Assembly (NCBI GenBank): GCA_023512015.1
Contig: JAIMAI010000024.1
Span: 1 to 35,396, forward strand
Length of the DNA stretch: 35,396 nucleotides
From: Acidothermus sp.
Lineage (GTDB): Bacteria; Actinomycetota; Actinomycetes; Acidothermales; Acidothermaceae
Direction: 5' to 3'
Shown: in pieces, positions 14,962 through 23,667 of the stretch
Layout of the letters: the number at the start of each line of letters is the position of its first letter
Position numbering within the stretch: the first letter of the stretch is position 1
Notes under the pieces: model-generated
Seen by the model: the letters and a program-made list of their open reading frames with translations, nothing else
Told to the model about the DNA's origin: nothing
The model's database searches: none
Translations under genes and position numbers: made by a program

Positions 14962-16569
14962 TCAGCTCCCCCGTTCGCCGTACCAGGCCGCGAGCTTTCC
15001 CCGGCGATGAACGGCTCGCAACCGCCGTTCGACCTCCGGACGCGCCCGCGCCGTGGTCACCACGAGGAGCGAATCTCCCCTGCGGAGTTGTGTTTCCGCG
15101 GTCGGAACGAAACTTCGGCCGTCGCGGACGACGAGGGTGACCGCCGAACCGCGCGGAAGACGCAACTCGAAAATCTCCACTCCGTGCAGCCGCGAGTCCT
15201 GCGGAATTCGAAGCTGCAGCAAATCGGCGTCCATTTCTTCGAGCGGAGCCGCTTCGACGTCGAGGCCGGTCGGCTCGGCGGGAGACACGACCCGAAGGGC
15301 GCGCGCCACGACCGGCAACGTCGGCCCCTGCACCACCGTGTAGATGACGACGAGGCCGAAGACCAAGGCGAAAACCCGGCCGCTACCTTCGACGCCTTGA
15401 GTCACCGGGATCGTGGCCAGCACGATGGGCACCGCCCCCCGCAGACCCGCCCACGACGCGAAAGCGAGGCTGCGGGCGTCGAGAAAATCGCCACGCAGCG
15501 CCGTAGCCAGTCGGCGGATCCCGCGCTCTGCTTGGGTTCGCCTTTCGGCAGGGAGAAAGCGAGCGAAAGGACCCCGGCGGAGAGTCAGACGTTGCAGGGC
15601 GCGGCCGAGCGATCGCAGCGGGACGACCGATGCGAACACCGAGACCGGCCGTGCCAGCAGGAGCAGGGCCGCGCCGATCCCGAACGCGGGCGCCGCTTCG
15701 CGGGGCAAGGCGCTCGGAGTCACCAACAAACCGAGCATGACGAACAACGTGATCTGCGCGAGCCATGCGACCCCCTCGGCGAAACCACGGGTAGCCGGGC
15801 GATGAGGCAGTGGCGCGTTCCCGAGGATCAGCGCGGCCAGATACACCGCGAGGAAACCGCTGGCGTGCGCGAGGGTCGCCAGTGCATAAGAAATCACCGC
15901 GAGGGCGAGGACGGCCAGCGGGTACAGGCCGGACGCCGGAAGCGCCAGCCGCCGTAGCGCCGAAACGCCGAGTCGTGAGACGAGCAACCCGACCACACCA
16001 CCGATCACCAACTCGTAGATCGCCTGGCCGGCGAGGGGTAGCCACGAGCTGCCCGCGGCCGTCGTGGAGAGCAGACTGACCAGGATCACAGCCGGGGCGT
16101 CGTTGAGACCGGACTCCGCTTCCAGCACGGCCGCCAGGCGGTGGGGCAATCGGATCCGGCGCAACAGCGAGAACACCGCCGCGGCATCGGTGGGCGCAAG
16201 GATCGCGCCCACCAACCAGGCCAAACGCCACGACCCGCCGAGGACGAGGTGCGCCGCGACGGCCGTGACCGCCGCGCTCACTACCACCCCGACCGTCGCG
16301 AGGGCGAGCGCTGCGGGCATGCAGGGGCGGACGTCGTCCCACCGGGTGGTGAGTCCGCCCTCGGCGAGGATCAGGACGAGAGCTCCAAGCCCGATGTTCT
16401 GCGCGACCGCCGCGTCGTCGAAGCGGATGAGCGTCTGCAGGGCGAGCCCGATCGCCAGATACGTGAGCAGTGAGGGAATTCCGATCTGGTTTGCGTACCG
16501 CACCGCCACGATCGCCGTGAGCAGGACGACGGCTCCGACCAGCAGCGCGGTTTCGAGCGACGGGGTCAC
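14962..16569 (-). CDS. NhaP2-type K(+)/Na(+):proton antiporter with RCK_C domain
   Basis: A 535-residue CPA1-family exchanger for ion and pH homeostasis. About 12-13 membrane helices include the ion-site motifs GAILAPTDAAAVFSLLRR and EAESGLNDAPAVILVS (Asp residues in both). The C-terminal cytoplasmic part (about residues 445-520) is a TrkA-C/RCK_C ligand-binding domain (GVEIFELRLPRGSAVTLVVR, RRGDSLLVVTT), as in NhaP2/CvrA. The frame is open to 17019, but GTG 16569 overlaps the 5-FCL stop as GTGA and directly precedes the first helix, so the two genes form one operon. K+ is the usual substrate of this subgroup; selectivity is not proven here. Confidence 0.9.
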   Translation of the reverse strand: MTPSLETALLVGAVVLLTAIVAVRYANQIGIPSLLTYLAIGLALQTLIRFDDAAVAQNIGLGALVLILAEGGLTTRWDDVRPCMPAALALATVGVVVSAAVTAVAAHLVLGGSWRLAWLVGAILAPTDAAAVFSLLRRIRLPHRLAAVLEAESGLNDAPAVILVSLLSTTAAGSSWLPLAGQAIYELVIGGVVGLLVSRLGVSALRRLALPASGLYPLAVLALAVISYALATLAHASGFLAVYLAALILGNAPLPHRPATRGFAEGVAWLAQITLFVMLGLLVTPSALPREAAPAFGIGAALLLLARPVSVFASVVPLRSLGRALQRLTLRRGPFARFLPAERRTQAERGIRRLATALRGDFLDARSLAFASWAGLRGAVPIVLATIPVTQGVEGSGRVFALVFGLVVIYTVVQGPTLPVVARALRVVSPAEPTGLDVEAAPLEEMDADLLQLRIPQDSRLHGVEIFELRLPRGSAVTLVVRDGRSFVPTAETQLRRGDSLLVVTTARARPEVERRLRAVHRRGKLAAWYGERGS

Positions 16570-17174
16570 CGTCGCCCCCCGGGTGCCACCCACCAGCCCC
16601 CGCCGGGGGTGAGGACGCCGTCCACGCGCTGGTCGTGCGGTTCGGTCGGCAATTCGGGGACGACTTCGTTCTCGTACACCACCGCGAGGACGGTGCTGCC
16701 CGGCCCGCGCCGGACCAGCGCACGGTCGTAACCTCCTCCCCCACGTCCCAGCCGCGCGCCGTCCGCCGCCACCGCGAGCGCCGGGACGACGACCAGCTCG
16801 GCGTGGCCGATCGCCCCCCGCCCGAGCGGCGGGATATCGGCGGGAAGCAGCGTGCCGCGGGGACCTTTCGTCATGCGGGCCCCGGGGCGGTAGGGGACCC
16901 AGTCGAGCTCGCCGTCCGGGGTCACCAGCGGGACGATCAAATCGGCTCCACGTTCGGCCAGGACTTCGATGAGCGGACCCGTGGGTGGTTCGGTGCCGAT
17001 CGCCAGGTAGACGGCACACAGTCGAGGTCGGCGCTCCCCGAGCAGCTCGGCGAAAGCGCGGGCGATTCCCCGTCCGGCTGCGGAGCGTTGGTCGGCGGTG
17101 AGCCGCGCACGTTCGGCCAGCAGACGGGCGCGGAGTTCGGCCTTATCGGGGGGGAGCGGATGAGGATCAGACAT
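16566..17174 (-). CDS. 5-formyltetrahydrofolate cyclo-ligase
   Basis: A 202-residue enzyme (MTHFS, YgfA family) that uses ATP to convert 5-formyl-THF to 5,10-methenyl-THF, returning stored folate to one-carbon metabolism. Motifs are the basic N-terminal helix KAELRARLLAERARLTADQR, GTEPPTGPLIEVL, VPALAVAADGARLGRGGGGY with the nucleotide-binding glycine run, and a final DGVLTPGG. ATG 17174 has a good ribosome site (CGGAGGACC); upstream codons to 17255 are open but lack family similarity. It is first in an operon with the antiporter and divergent to the diguanylate cyclase. Confidence 0.93.
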   Translation of the reverse strand: MSDPHPLPPDKAELRARLLAERARLTADQRSAAGRGIARAFAELLGERRPRLCAVYLAIGTEPPTGPLIEVLAERGADLIVPLVTPDGELDWVPYRPGARMTKGPRGTLLPADIPPLGRGAIGHAELVVVPALAVAADGARLGRGGGGYDRALVRRGPGSTVLAVVYENEVVPELPTEPHDQRVDGVLTPGGGWWVAPGGRR

Positions 17175-17317
17175 CCGGTCCTCCGCGCGGTGCCCCAACT
17201 GATTTCGCCCGGCCAGCGGCTTCGCGCCGGAGGGCCGGACGTGCGAGCATCGCAAGAGCGATTCCGGGGAAATCCAGGGCGATCGAGGCGTGACGAGGAC
17301 CGATCGGGCGGAACGGG

Positions 17318-19594
17318 ATGAACTCGAAGAACGAGCCGAGGCGGCGCCGTCCCCGTCGCCGCGCGCGGCTCGGGTTGCGGGCCCGGCTTTCGGCTGCGTT
17401 CGTGTTCGTCGTCCTCATTCCCGTCCTCGTGGGGTGTGCCGCTGTCGCGATCTTGGTTCCGGATGTGCTCCGCAGTCAGATGGGGGATCGGCTGCGTGCC
17501 GACCGCACCGACGTGGTCGACGTCCTGGCCGCGCGCTGTGCCCAGGCGACGCTCGGAGCACGCAGCCTCGGATTGTGGCTCGCCACCGTCGATCCACAGA
17601 CCGCCGTGACCACTACCTTGGCAGAGACCCGCGCCGATTTCGCAGCCGTCGTGAACGGGTCCGGCGCGGTGGTGGCGGTCGCCGGGCAACCGCCGTCCGG
17701 CAATCTGTCGGCCCTCGACGCGTGCGGGACGGGAAGTGGTGCGGCGACCGCGATCGCGGCCCGGGCGGATTTGGCGGTCAGCGGTCACCCACAGTGGTCC
17801 TACGCGGTGGTCGGTTGGCGGATCACTCCGGGGACCGCGGCCGAGATCGCGGCACGGCTGCCGCAGCGGGCGGCGGTGACCCTCGCGGTCGGCACCCAAC
17901 TGGTCTCGACGACGTTGCCGCGGCCGGTAGCCATGGCCGAACTCACCGGGGGGCCTGCGGGGCGGGACGTGTTCGAAGTCGGATCGCGCATCGTCGCGGC
18001 TTCCGCACCGAGTGCCGGTCAGCCGTATCGAGTGCTGGTGAGCGAGCCGGCCCCCTCGCTCGACCAGCTCTTCTGGGTGTTCGCCGTCGTCATCGTCGTC
18101 ACGGTCATCGGAGCGATCGCGATCGGTCGGCTGCTTGCTCGCCTGATCAGCCATCCGGTGGCCGAACTCTCCGAAGCGGCCGGGCGGGTGGCCGGCGGTG
18201 ACCTCGACGTCACGATCGAGGTGCGCAGCCGCGACGAAGTCGGTCGGCTCGCGGCCGCGTTCAACCACATGACCGCGGAGCTGCGGACCTACATCGGGGA
18301 GCTCGAGCGCAGTCACCGCGAACTGCGGGAGAACCTCGAACGCCTCGGCTCCGCACTCGCCCACACGCACAACCTCCCCGGCATCCTCGCGGTGATCCTG
18401 GACACGGCCATGGCCAGCGTGCGGGCCGGCGGCGGTCTGATCGCCCTCATTGATTCGGACGGCGTGCTGCGGGTGAAGACGGTCCGCGGGGTAGCGGGGA
18501 TCGCCCCCGAGGATGCCCTCCCGGTGGGAGCCGGGATCGTCGGTTCGGTGGTGGCGGACGGCGAAGCGGTCCGCGGTCTGGTCGGCGAGGGTCCGGGGCT
18601 GCGGCCGGTGGCCGGGGAGCCGCGAGCGCGCGCGGTGCTCGCCGTCCCGCTGCGGCCGTCGGGACGGCTCGCCGGCGTCCTCGCGGTCTACGACCGGCAG
18701 ACCGACGACGAGACCTCGGTCAGCGCTGCGGCGTTCTCCGCGACCGACGAGCGCTCGCTGATCGCCTTCGCCGGTCAGGCCAGTGTGGCGGTCGAGAACG
18801 TGCTCCTCCACCAGGAAGCCCAGCGGCTGTCCCTCACCGACCCGCTCACCGGTCTGTGGAACTACCGCTATCTGATCATGACTCTGGGTCACGAAATCGA
18901 GCGGGCTACCCGCTTCCGCCGTCCGCTCACCGTGTTGATGCTCGACCTGGACCGGTTCAAGCAGATCAACGACCGCTACGGTCACCAGGTCGGCGACGGC
19001 GTTCTCATCGAGCTCGCCCGCAGGATGCGCAGCGCGGTGCGGGAGGTGGACACCGTGGCGCGGTACGGCGGCGAGGAGTTCGTGGTGATCCTGCCGGAGA
19101 CCGACGCTGCCGGCGGGGCTCGGACGGCGGAGCGGCTGCGGCACGCGATCCGCACGACTCCGTTCCACGTCGAGGGACTCGACCTCGCGGTCACCGCCTC
19201 TATCGGCGTTGCGGTCTTCCCGCAGCACGGGGTGGCTGCGAGTCCCCTGTTGCGAGCCGCCGACGAGGCGCTGTACGACGCGAAGGAATCCGGGCGCGAC
19301 ACCTGGCGTCTTGCGAGAGCGACGGACGACGACGGGCCGCCCGCATCGCCCTCAGCTGCTGCCGCATCGCCCGCCCCCGAGCCGTCCGAGCCGGCTACTG
19401 CCGGGTCGGCGTCCGTCGGGCCGTCCTCCGCCGGGCCGTCCCCCTCTGGGTTCTCCGCGGCGCCGTCCCCGGTCGTGCCGTCCGCGCTGCCATCCCCCGC
19501 CGCGCCTGGCCCGCCGCCGTCCCCGCCCACGCCGAGGGTGGTGATCGTGCCGGAACTGGACGAATCGCCCAGCTCGAAAGGATCGGATTCCTAG
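17318..19594 (+). CDS. Membrane diguanylate cyclase (HAMP-GAF-GGDEF)
   Basis: A 758-residue protein that makes cyclic di-GMP from two GTP. Layout: basic start; TM1 (about 24-48); extracytoplasmic sensor of about 190 residues; TM2 (about 248-270); HAMP (ISHPVAELSEAAGRVAGGDL); coiled linker; GAF domain (about 350-500); GGDEF domain (about 505-665) with DRFKQINDRYGHQVGD and active site RYGGEEFVVI (GGEEF at 584-588). An RxxD inhibitory site (REVD, 575-578) lies five residues before it, so feedback inhibition is expected. The C-terminal ~90 residues are a disordered Pro/Ser/Ala tail. galU follows on the same strand after about 40 bases but has its own promoter-like sequence. Confidence 0.93.
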   Translation: MNSKNEPRRRRPRRRARLGLRARLSAAFVFVVLIPVLVGCAAVAILVPDVLRSQMGDRLRADRTDVVDVLAARCAQATLGARSLGLWLATVDPQTAVTTTLAETRADFAAVVNGSGAVVAVAGQPPSGNLSALDACGTGSGAATAIAARADLAVSGHPQWSYAVVGWRITPGTAAEIAARLPQRAAVTLAVGTQLVSTTLPRPVAMAELTGGPAGRDVFEVGSRIVAASAPSAGQPYRVLVSEPAPSLDQLFWVFAVVIVVTVIGAIAIGRLLARLISHPVAELSEAAGRVAGGDLDVTIEVRSRDEVGRLAAAFNHMTAELRTYIGELERSHRELRENLERLGSALAHTHNLPGILAVILDTAMASVRAGGGLIALIDSDGVLRVKTVRGVAGIAPEDALPVGAGIVGSVVADGEAVRGLVGEGPGLRPVAGEPRARAVLAVPLRPSGRLAGVLAVYDRQTDDETSVSAAAFSATDERSLIAFAGQASVAVENVLLHQEAQRLSLTDPLTGLWNYRYLIMTLGHEIERATRFRRPLTVLMLDLDRFKQINDRYGHQVGDGVLIELARRMRSAVREVDTVARYGGEEFVVILPETDAAGGARTAERLRHAIRTTPFHVEGLDLAVTASIGVAVFPQHGVAASPLLRAADEALYDAKESGRDTWRLARATDDDGPPASPSAAAASPAPEPSEPATAGSASVGPSSAGPSPSGFSAAPSPVVPSALPSPAAPGPPPSPPTPRVVIVPELDESPSSKGSDS

Positions 19595-19623
19595 CGAAGC
19601 GTGGGTCCGTGTGGGGACTCCGT

Positions 19624-19636
19624 TAGGGTTCTTTGC
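19624..19636 (+). promoter_or_regulatory. Probable -10 box of leaderless galU transcript
   Basis: TAGGGT (19624-19629) is followed by seven bases and then the galU ATG at 19637. No purine-rich ribosome site is present at the normal distance. The same layout recurs at mtnP, csoR, sepX, pmt, metG and ksgA. Confidence 0.45.
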
Positions 19637-20551
19637 ATGGCGACGACGCCTCAGAGGGTCCGGAAAGCTGTGATCCCAGCCGCGGGGTTGGGGACGCGAT
19701 TTCTTCCCGCGACCAAGGCAACCCCGAAGGAAATGCTGCCGGTCGTCGACAAGCCCGCCATCCAGTACGTCGTGGAAGAAGCGGTGAGCGCCGGACTCGA
19801 CGACATCCTCATGATCACTGGACGGAACAAGCGGGCGCTGGAAGACCATTTCGACCGCAATTACGAACTGGAAACCGCGCTGGCGGCGAAAGGCGATGAG
19901 CGCAAACTCGCCTTGGTCGAGGAATCCACCCGCTTGGCGACCGTTCACTACGTCCGCCAAGGGGAGCCCCGCGGACTCGGGCACGCGGTCTCCTGCGCGG
20001 CGCTGCACGTGGGCGACGAGCCATTCGCCGTCCTGCTCGGAGACGACATCATCGACGGGCGAGACCCGCTCCTCCCCCGCATGATCGAGGTGCGGGAGCG
20101 ACTCGGCGGCACGGTGATCGCGCTGATGGAGGTGGACCCCAGCCAGATCCACCTCTACGGCTGCGCGGCGGTGCTCCCCACCGACGAGGACGACGTGGTC
20201 AGGGTCACCGATTTGGTCGAGAAGCCGCAGTCCGATGCCCCCAGCAACCTGGCCCTCATCGGGCGCTACGTCATCGCACCCGAGGTATTCGACGTCCTCA
20301 GCAAGATCGAGCCGGGGGCGGGTGGGGAGATCCAGCTCACCGATGCGCTGCGGGTCCTGGCGAACCGGGACGGCGACGGAGGCCCGGTGTACGGCGTGCT
20401 GTTCCGGGGCCGCCGCTACGACACCGGCGATCGCCTCGACTACCTCCGCGCGGTCATCCAGTTGGCCGCTCAACGTGAGGACCTCGGCCCCCCGTTGATC
20501 GCATGGCTGCGGGAATTCCTCGCCGAGCATCCCGATGGTGGGCGGTCGTGA
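19637..20551 (+). CDS. galU: UTP-glucose-1-phosphate uridylyltransferase
   Basis: A 304-residue nucleotidyltransferase making UDP-glucose for cell-wall glycans and trehalose. The N-terminal nucleotide-binding motif is AAGLGTRFLPATKATPKEML, followed by VVDKPAIQYVVEEAV. The G-L-G-H segment of the family is RGLGHAVSCA, the metal/UTP site is LLGDDIID, and later parts include VEKPQSDAPSNLALIGRYV and GEIQLTDAL. Length is standard. ATG 19637 is selected over an in-frame codon at 19601 because the family motif starts a few residues later. glp follows after 49 bases. Confidence 0.95.
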   Translation: MATTPQRVRKAVIPAAGLGTRFLPATKATPKEMLPVVDKPAIQYVVEEAVSAGLDDILMITGRNKRALEDHFDRNYELETALAAKGDERKLALVEESTRLATVHYVRQGEPRGLGHAVSCAALHVGDEPFAVLLGDDIIDGRDPLLPRMIEVRERLGGTVIALMEVDPSQIHLYGCAAVLPTDEDDVVRVTDLVEKPQSDAPSNLALIGRYVIAPEVFDVLSKIEPGAGGEIQLTDALRVLANRDGDGGPVYGVLFRGRRYDTGDRLDYLRAVIQLAAQREDLGPPLIAWLREFLAEHPDGGRS

Positions 20552-20600
20552 ACCGCTTTCTCGGTGATCCAGTAACGGCGGAAGAGGGCGATTCCCGGCG

Positions 20601-21845
20601 ATGACTTCGGTCGCTTCCGACCTCCGCAGCGTCGACGACCACCTGCGCCACGTCTTGACGTCGATCACACCGCTCGCCGAGATCGAGGTGAGCCTGCTGG
20701 ACGCCCACGGCTGCGTGCTTGCGGAGGACGTCACCGCAGACGCGCCGCTTCCGCGTTTCGACAATGCCGCGATGGACGGGTACGCCGTGCGGGCCGCCGA
20801 CGTGGCCGAAGCCTCTCCCGACCACCCGGTGGAACTGCCGGTGGTCGGCGACATCGCGGCGGGCAGCGCCGGAGTGTACGCGGTCAACCCGGGCCTCTGC
20901 GTGCGGATCATGACGGGGGCGCCGGTGCCGAGCGGGGCCGATGCCGTCGTCCCCGTGGAATGGACGGACGGCGGAGTCGCGCGGGTGCGCATCCATCGAG
21001 CCGCGACCGTCGGGATGCACATTCGGCGGGCCGGGGAGGACGTCGTCGCGGGGCAGACCGTGCTGCGCGCGGGGACGGCGCTCGGCGCCGCACAGATCGG
21101 ATTACTCGCGGCGGTGGGGCGGGGCAGAGTCCGGGTCCGTCCCAAACCCAGGGTGGTGGTTTTCTCCACCGGCAACGAATTGGTCGACGTCGGCGGCACC
21201 CCGGGGCCGGCGCAGATTTACGAATCGAACAGCTACGCCCTCACCGCAGCCGCGCGGGAAGCGGGGGCCATCGCCTACCGGGTGGGGATCGTGCCCGATG
21301 ACCCGAGCCGCCTGCTCTCCCTCATCGAAGACCAACTCGTCCGGGCAGACCTCGTCGTGACGAGCGGCGGGGTGAGCGCCGGTGCGTACGACGTCGTCAA
21401 GGAGGTGCTCTCCCGGCTTGGCACGGTGGAATTCGTCAAGGTCGCGATGCAGCCGGGGATGCCGCAAGGCTTCGGTCGGGTCGGTCCGGACGGGACGCCG
21501 ATTTTCACTCTGCCGGGGAATCCGGTCAGTGCTTTCGTGTCCTTCGAGGTCTTCGTTCGGCCGGCGATCCGCCGCATGCTCGGTCGGGAGACGCTGTACC
21601 GTCCGCTGGTGCGGGCGGTGCTGAGCGAGCCGCTGCACAAATCGGCGGGGAAGCGGGCGTACGTGCGGGCGCGGCTCGACGTCCGCGACGGAGCGTACGT
21701 GGTGGCCCCGGTCGGTGGGATGGGTTCGCATCTGGTGGCGAGCCTGGCGCAAGCCAACGCGCTGATCGTGCTCCCGGAGCATGCCACCGAGGTGCCCGCA
21801 GGTGTCACCGTCTCCGTGATGGTGTTGGAGCGGCGGCAACCGTGA
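20601..21845 (+). CDS. glp: Gephyrin-like protein Glp / molybdopterin molybdenumtransferase MoeA family
   Basis: A 414-residue MoeA-fold protein. MoeA inserts molybdate into adenylated molybdopterin. The actinobacterial paralogue Glp was shown in Corynebacterium to bind FtsZ and pair with the membrane receptor GlpR, which is the family of the protein at 23668-24576. Motifs: PRFDNAAMDGYAVRAAD, MTGAPVPSGADAVVPVE, FSTGNELVD, VTSGGVSAGAYDVVKEVL, and FTLPGNPVSAFVSFEVFVRP; all domain signatures are intact. The context of moaC and mog supports cofactor synthesis, while sepX/glpR nearby supports a division role. Sequence alone does not separate the two, and both may apply. Confidence 0.9.
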   Translation: MTSVASDLRSVDDHLRHVLTSITPLAEIEVSLLDAHGCVLAEDVTADAPLPRFDNAAMDGYAVRAADVAEASPDHPVELPVVGDIAAGSAGVYAVNPGLCVRIMTGAPVPSGADAVVPVEWTDGGVARVRIHRAATVGMHIRRAGEDVVAGQTVLRAGTALGAAQIGLLAAVGRGRVRVRPKPRVVVFSTGNELVDVGGTPGPAQIYESNSYALTAAAREAGAIAYRVGIVPDDPSRLLSLIEDQLVRADLVVTSGGVSAGAYDVVKEVLSRLGTVEFVKVAMQPGMPQGFGRVGPDGTPIFTLPGNPVSAFVSFEVFVRPAIRRMLGRETLYRPLVRAVLSEPLHKSAGKRAYVRARLDVRDGAYVVAPVGGMGSHLVASLAQANALIVLPEHATEVPAGVTVSVMVLERRQP

Positions 21846-21858
21846 AGCAGTGGCGACC

Positions 21859-22422
21859 ATGAGCGACGACCCAGGCAGCGACGCCGACACCGCGAGGGTC
21901 TCCCCGAGCGGCTTCTCCCATCTCGATTCCCGCGGGGCGGCCCGCATGGTCGACGTCTCGGCGAAGCCGGTCTCGGTGCGGACGGCGCGAGCCACCGGCC
22001 TCGTGCGGACGACACCCGAGGTGGTGGCCCGGTTGCGGGATCAGTCGCTGCCGAAAGGGGATGCGCTGGCGGTGGCCCGGATCGCGGGCATCCAGGCGGC
22101 GAAGCGGACGCCGGAACTGATCCCGCTGGCTCATCCGATCGCGCTGCACGCGACCGAGGTGGAGCTCGACGTGGGGGACGACGGAGTGCGGATCGCCGCG
22201 CGGATCACCACCGCAGATCGCACCGGGGTCGAGATGGAAGCCCTCACCGCGGTGGCCGTCGCCGGCCTGGCCCTGATGGACATGATCAAGGGGCTCGATC
22301 CCGCCGCGGTTCTCACCGACGTCCGAGTGGAGGAGAAGAGCGGCGGGCGCTCCGGGCACTGGGTGCGTTCGAGCGACCGAGTCGGCGCAGCGGACCAGGC
22401 GGAGACAGCGGAGACGCGATGA
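21859..22422 (+). CDS. moaC: Cyclic pyranopterin monophosphate synthase MoaC
   Basis: A 187-residue enzyme of the first molybdenum-cofactor step, converting the MoaA product to cyclic pyranopterin monophosphate. It shows FSHLDSRGAARMVDVSAKPV, the KGDALAVARIAGIQAAK helix, TGVEMEALTAVAVAGLALMD, and the catalytic DMIKGLD (Asp and Lys). The usual PLCHP motif reads PLAHP, so the cysteine is alanine; the histidine is kept. ATG 21859 is chosen; a GTG at 21850 would add three residues. It starts 14 bases after glp and overlaps mog as ATGA, so it belongs to the same operon. Confidence 0.93.
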   Translation: MSDDPGSDADTARVSPSGFSHLDSRGAARMVDVSAKPVSVRTARATGLVRTTPEVVARLRDQSLPKGDALAVARIAGIQAAKRTPELIPLAHPIALHATEVELDVGDDGVRIAARITTADRTGVEMEALTAVAVAGLALMDMIKGLDPAAVLTDVRVEEKSGGRSGHWVRSSDRVGAADQAETAETR

Positions 22423-22925
22423 GCGAGGTTGCCGACACCCCGCGTGCTCTCGTCGTCACGGTGTCGACGCGGGCCGCGGCAGGGGTGTACCCGGATCGCA
22501 GCGGACCCCTGCTCGTCGACGCCCTCCGGGAGACCGGCTGCGACGTCGACGGCCCGTGGGTGATCCCGGACGGCGAAGCGGTCGCGACCAGCTTGGAGCG
22601 AGCGGTTGAGGCCGGCTACGACCTCGTGGTGACCACCGGCGGCACCGGTATCTCCCCCCGGGATCGCACCCCCGAGATGACCGAGCGCGTTCTCGACTAC
22701 CAGATCCCGGGCATCGCCGAGGCCATCCGTTGGATCGGGTGGCAAGCCGGGGTAGCGCCCGCCCTGCTGTCCCGGGGAATCGCGGGCGTGGCCCGCGGCA
22801 CGCTGGTGGTCAACCTCCCGGGCTCTCCCGCGGCGGTGCGCGACGGAATGCGGGTGATCGCTCCGCTGCTGGGGCACGCGCTCTCCCAACTGCGCGGAGG
22901 AGACCACGAGGGAGCGTCGTCGTGA
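22419..22925 (+). CDS. mog: MogA/MoaB-type molybdopterin adenylyltransferase
   Basis: A 168-residue protein that adenylates molybdopterin before metal insertion. Motifs: RALVVTVSTRAAAGVYPDRS with the SDR-like S-x-R-S pattern; the hallmark DLVVTTGGTGISPRDRTPE; and a C-terminal GTLVVNLPGSPAAVRDGM. Length fits MoaB/MogA (about 160-195). The start overlaps moaC (ATGA at 22419) and the stop overlaps the acetyltransferase start (GTGA at 22922), so the three are translationally coupled. Confidence 0.93.
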   Translation: MSEVADTPRALVVTVSTRAAAGVYPDRSGPLLVDALRETGCDVDGPWVIPDGEAVATSLERAVEAGYDLVVTTGGTGISPRDRTPEMTERVLDYQIPGIAEAIRWIGWQAGVAPALLSRGIAGVARGTLVVNLPGSPAAVRDGMRVIAPLLGHALSQLRGGDHEGASS

Positions 22926-23563
22926 GCAGGGGATGGCCCGCGGAGCTGCGGTACGGCGCGCTGACGGTTCGGCCGCTGCGTATCCGCGACGCCGCAGCCT
23001 GGCGGGCCGAGCGGCTGCGCAACCGGGAGTGGCTTGCGCCCTGGGAGGCGACACCGCCGTCCGGGGGCGTCGGTGAGTTCGGCCAGGGGTATGTGGAGGC
23101 GATTCGGGTGCTGCGCCGCGAGGCGCGTGCGGGTCTGAGCCTGCCGTTCGTGCTGATGGTGGACGGCGAGTTCGTCGGCCAGCTCACGGTGAGCGGAATC
23201 GCCCGTGGGTCGGTTTCGTCCGGGGCGGTGGGGTATTGGATCGCCCGCCGGTTCGCCGGGCGCGGCATCATGCCGACCGCGCTGGCCCTCGTCGTCGACC
23301 ATTGTTTCGGACCGGTCGGGTTGCACCGGGTGGAGGCGAATATTCGTCCGGAGAACACCGCGAGCCGACGGGTGGTGGAGAAACTCGGATTTCGCCTGGA
23401 GGGCACGCGCGTCCGCTACATCCACATCGCGGGAGCGTGGCGGGACCACCTGTCCTATGCGCTCACCGTCGAGGACGTGGCACCGGCCGGGGTTTTGGCC
23501 CGCTGGTTGGCCTCGGGCGGCGGGATACGGCCCGCGCCACGGGACGTCACGGCGTCCCACTAA
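22922..23563 (+). CDS. GNAT acetyltransferase, RimJ/RimL type
   Basis: A 213-residue N-acetyltransferase. The fold begins LRYGALTVRPLRIRDAAAW, with SGAVGYWIARRFAGRGIMPT as motif A (the RxxGRG segment binds acetyl-CoA pyrophosphate). VEANIRPENTASRRVVEKLG and FRLEGTRVRYIHIAGAWRDH form the typical RimJ-like C-terminal half. The family acetylates N-terminal amino groups of ribosomal and other proteins; the target here is unknown. GTG 22922 overlaps the mog stop; an open frame continues upstream inside mog and is not coding. It sits where actinobacteria commonly carry a rimJ-like gene before sepX. Confidence 0.9.
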   Translation: MSRGWPAELRYGALTVRPLRIRDAAAWRAERLRNREWLAPWEATPPSGGVGEFGQGYVEAIRVLRREARAGLSLPFVLMVDGEFVGQLTVSGIARGSVSSGAVGYWIARRFAGRGIMPTALALVVDHCFGPVGLHRVEANIRPENTASRRVVEKLGFRLEGTRVRYIHIAGAWRDHLSYALTVEDVAPAGVLARWLASGGGIRPAPRDVTASH

Positions 23564-23578
23564 GAAAGGCCGACTTCC

Positions 23579-23608
23579 CACGAATTCCCGAAGAATTCGG
23601 CATTCGTG
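23579..23608. other. Nested palindrome between acetyltransferase gene and sepX
   Basis: CGAATTC (23581-23587) and GAATTCG (23593-23599) form a perfect 7-bp inverted repeat around CCGAA. Alternatively CACGAAT (23579-23585) pairs with ATTCGTG (23602-23608). No T-run follows. It could be an operator upstream of the sepX promoter or an RNA hairpin ending the preceding operon. Confidence 0.4.
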
Positions 23609-23653
23609 ACGCGACACACCGTCGCGGTGCTCGTCACACGCGTCACTTCTGTC

Positions 23654-23667
23654 TACCGTGACGATTC
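23654..23667 (+). promoter_or_regulatory. Probable -10 box of leaderless sepX transcript
   Basis: TACCGT (23654-23659) lies eight bases before the GTG at 23668. TCGTCA (23631-23636), 17 bases upstream of the hexamer, matches the -35 consensus at four of six positions. No Shine-Dalgarno sequence is present. Confidence 0.5.

Noticed and set aside
16937-19228. 763-codon minus-strand frame opposite the diguanylate cyclase
   Set aside because: Length is due to GC bias; no motif, and it crosses the divergent 5-FCL/cyclase promoter region.
19352-21199. 615-codon minus-strand frame opposite galU and glp
   Set aside because: No family features; both plus-strand genes are certain.
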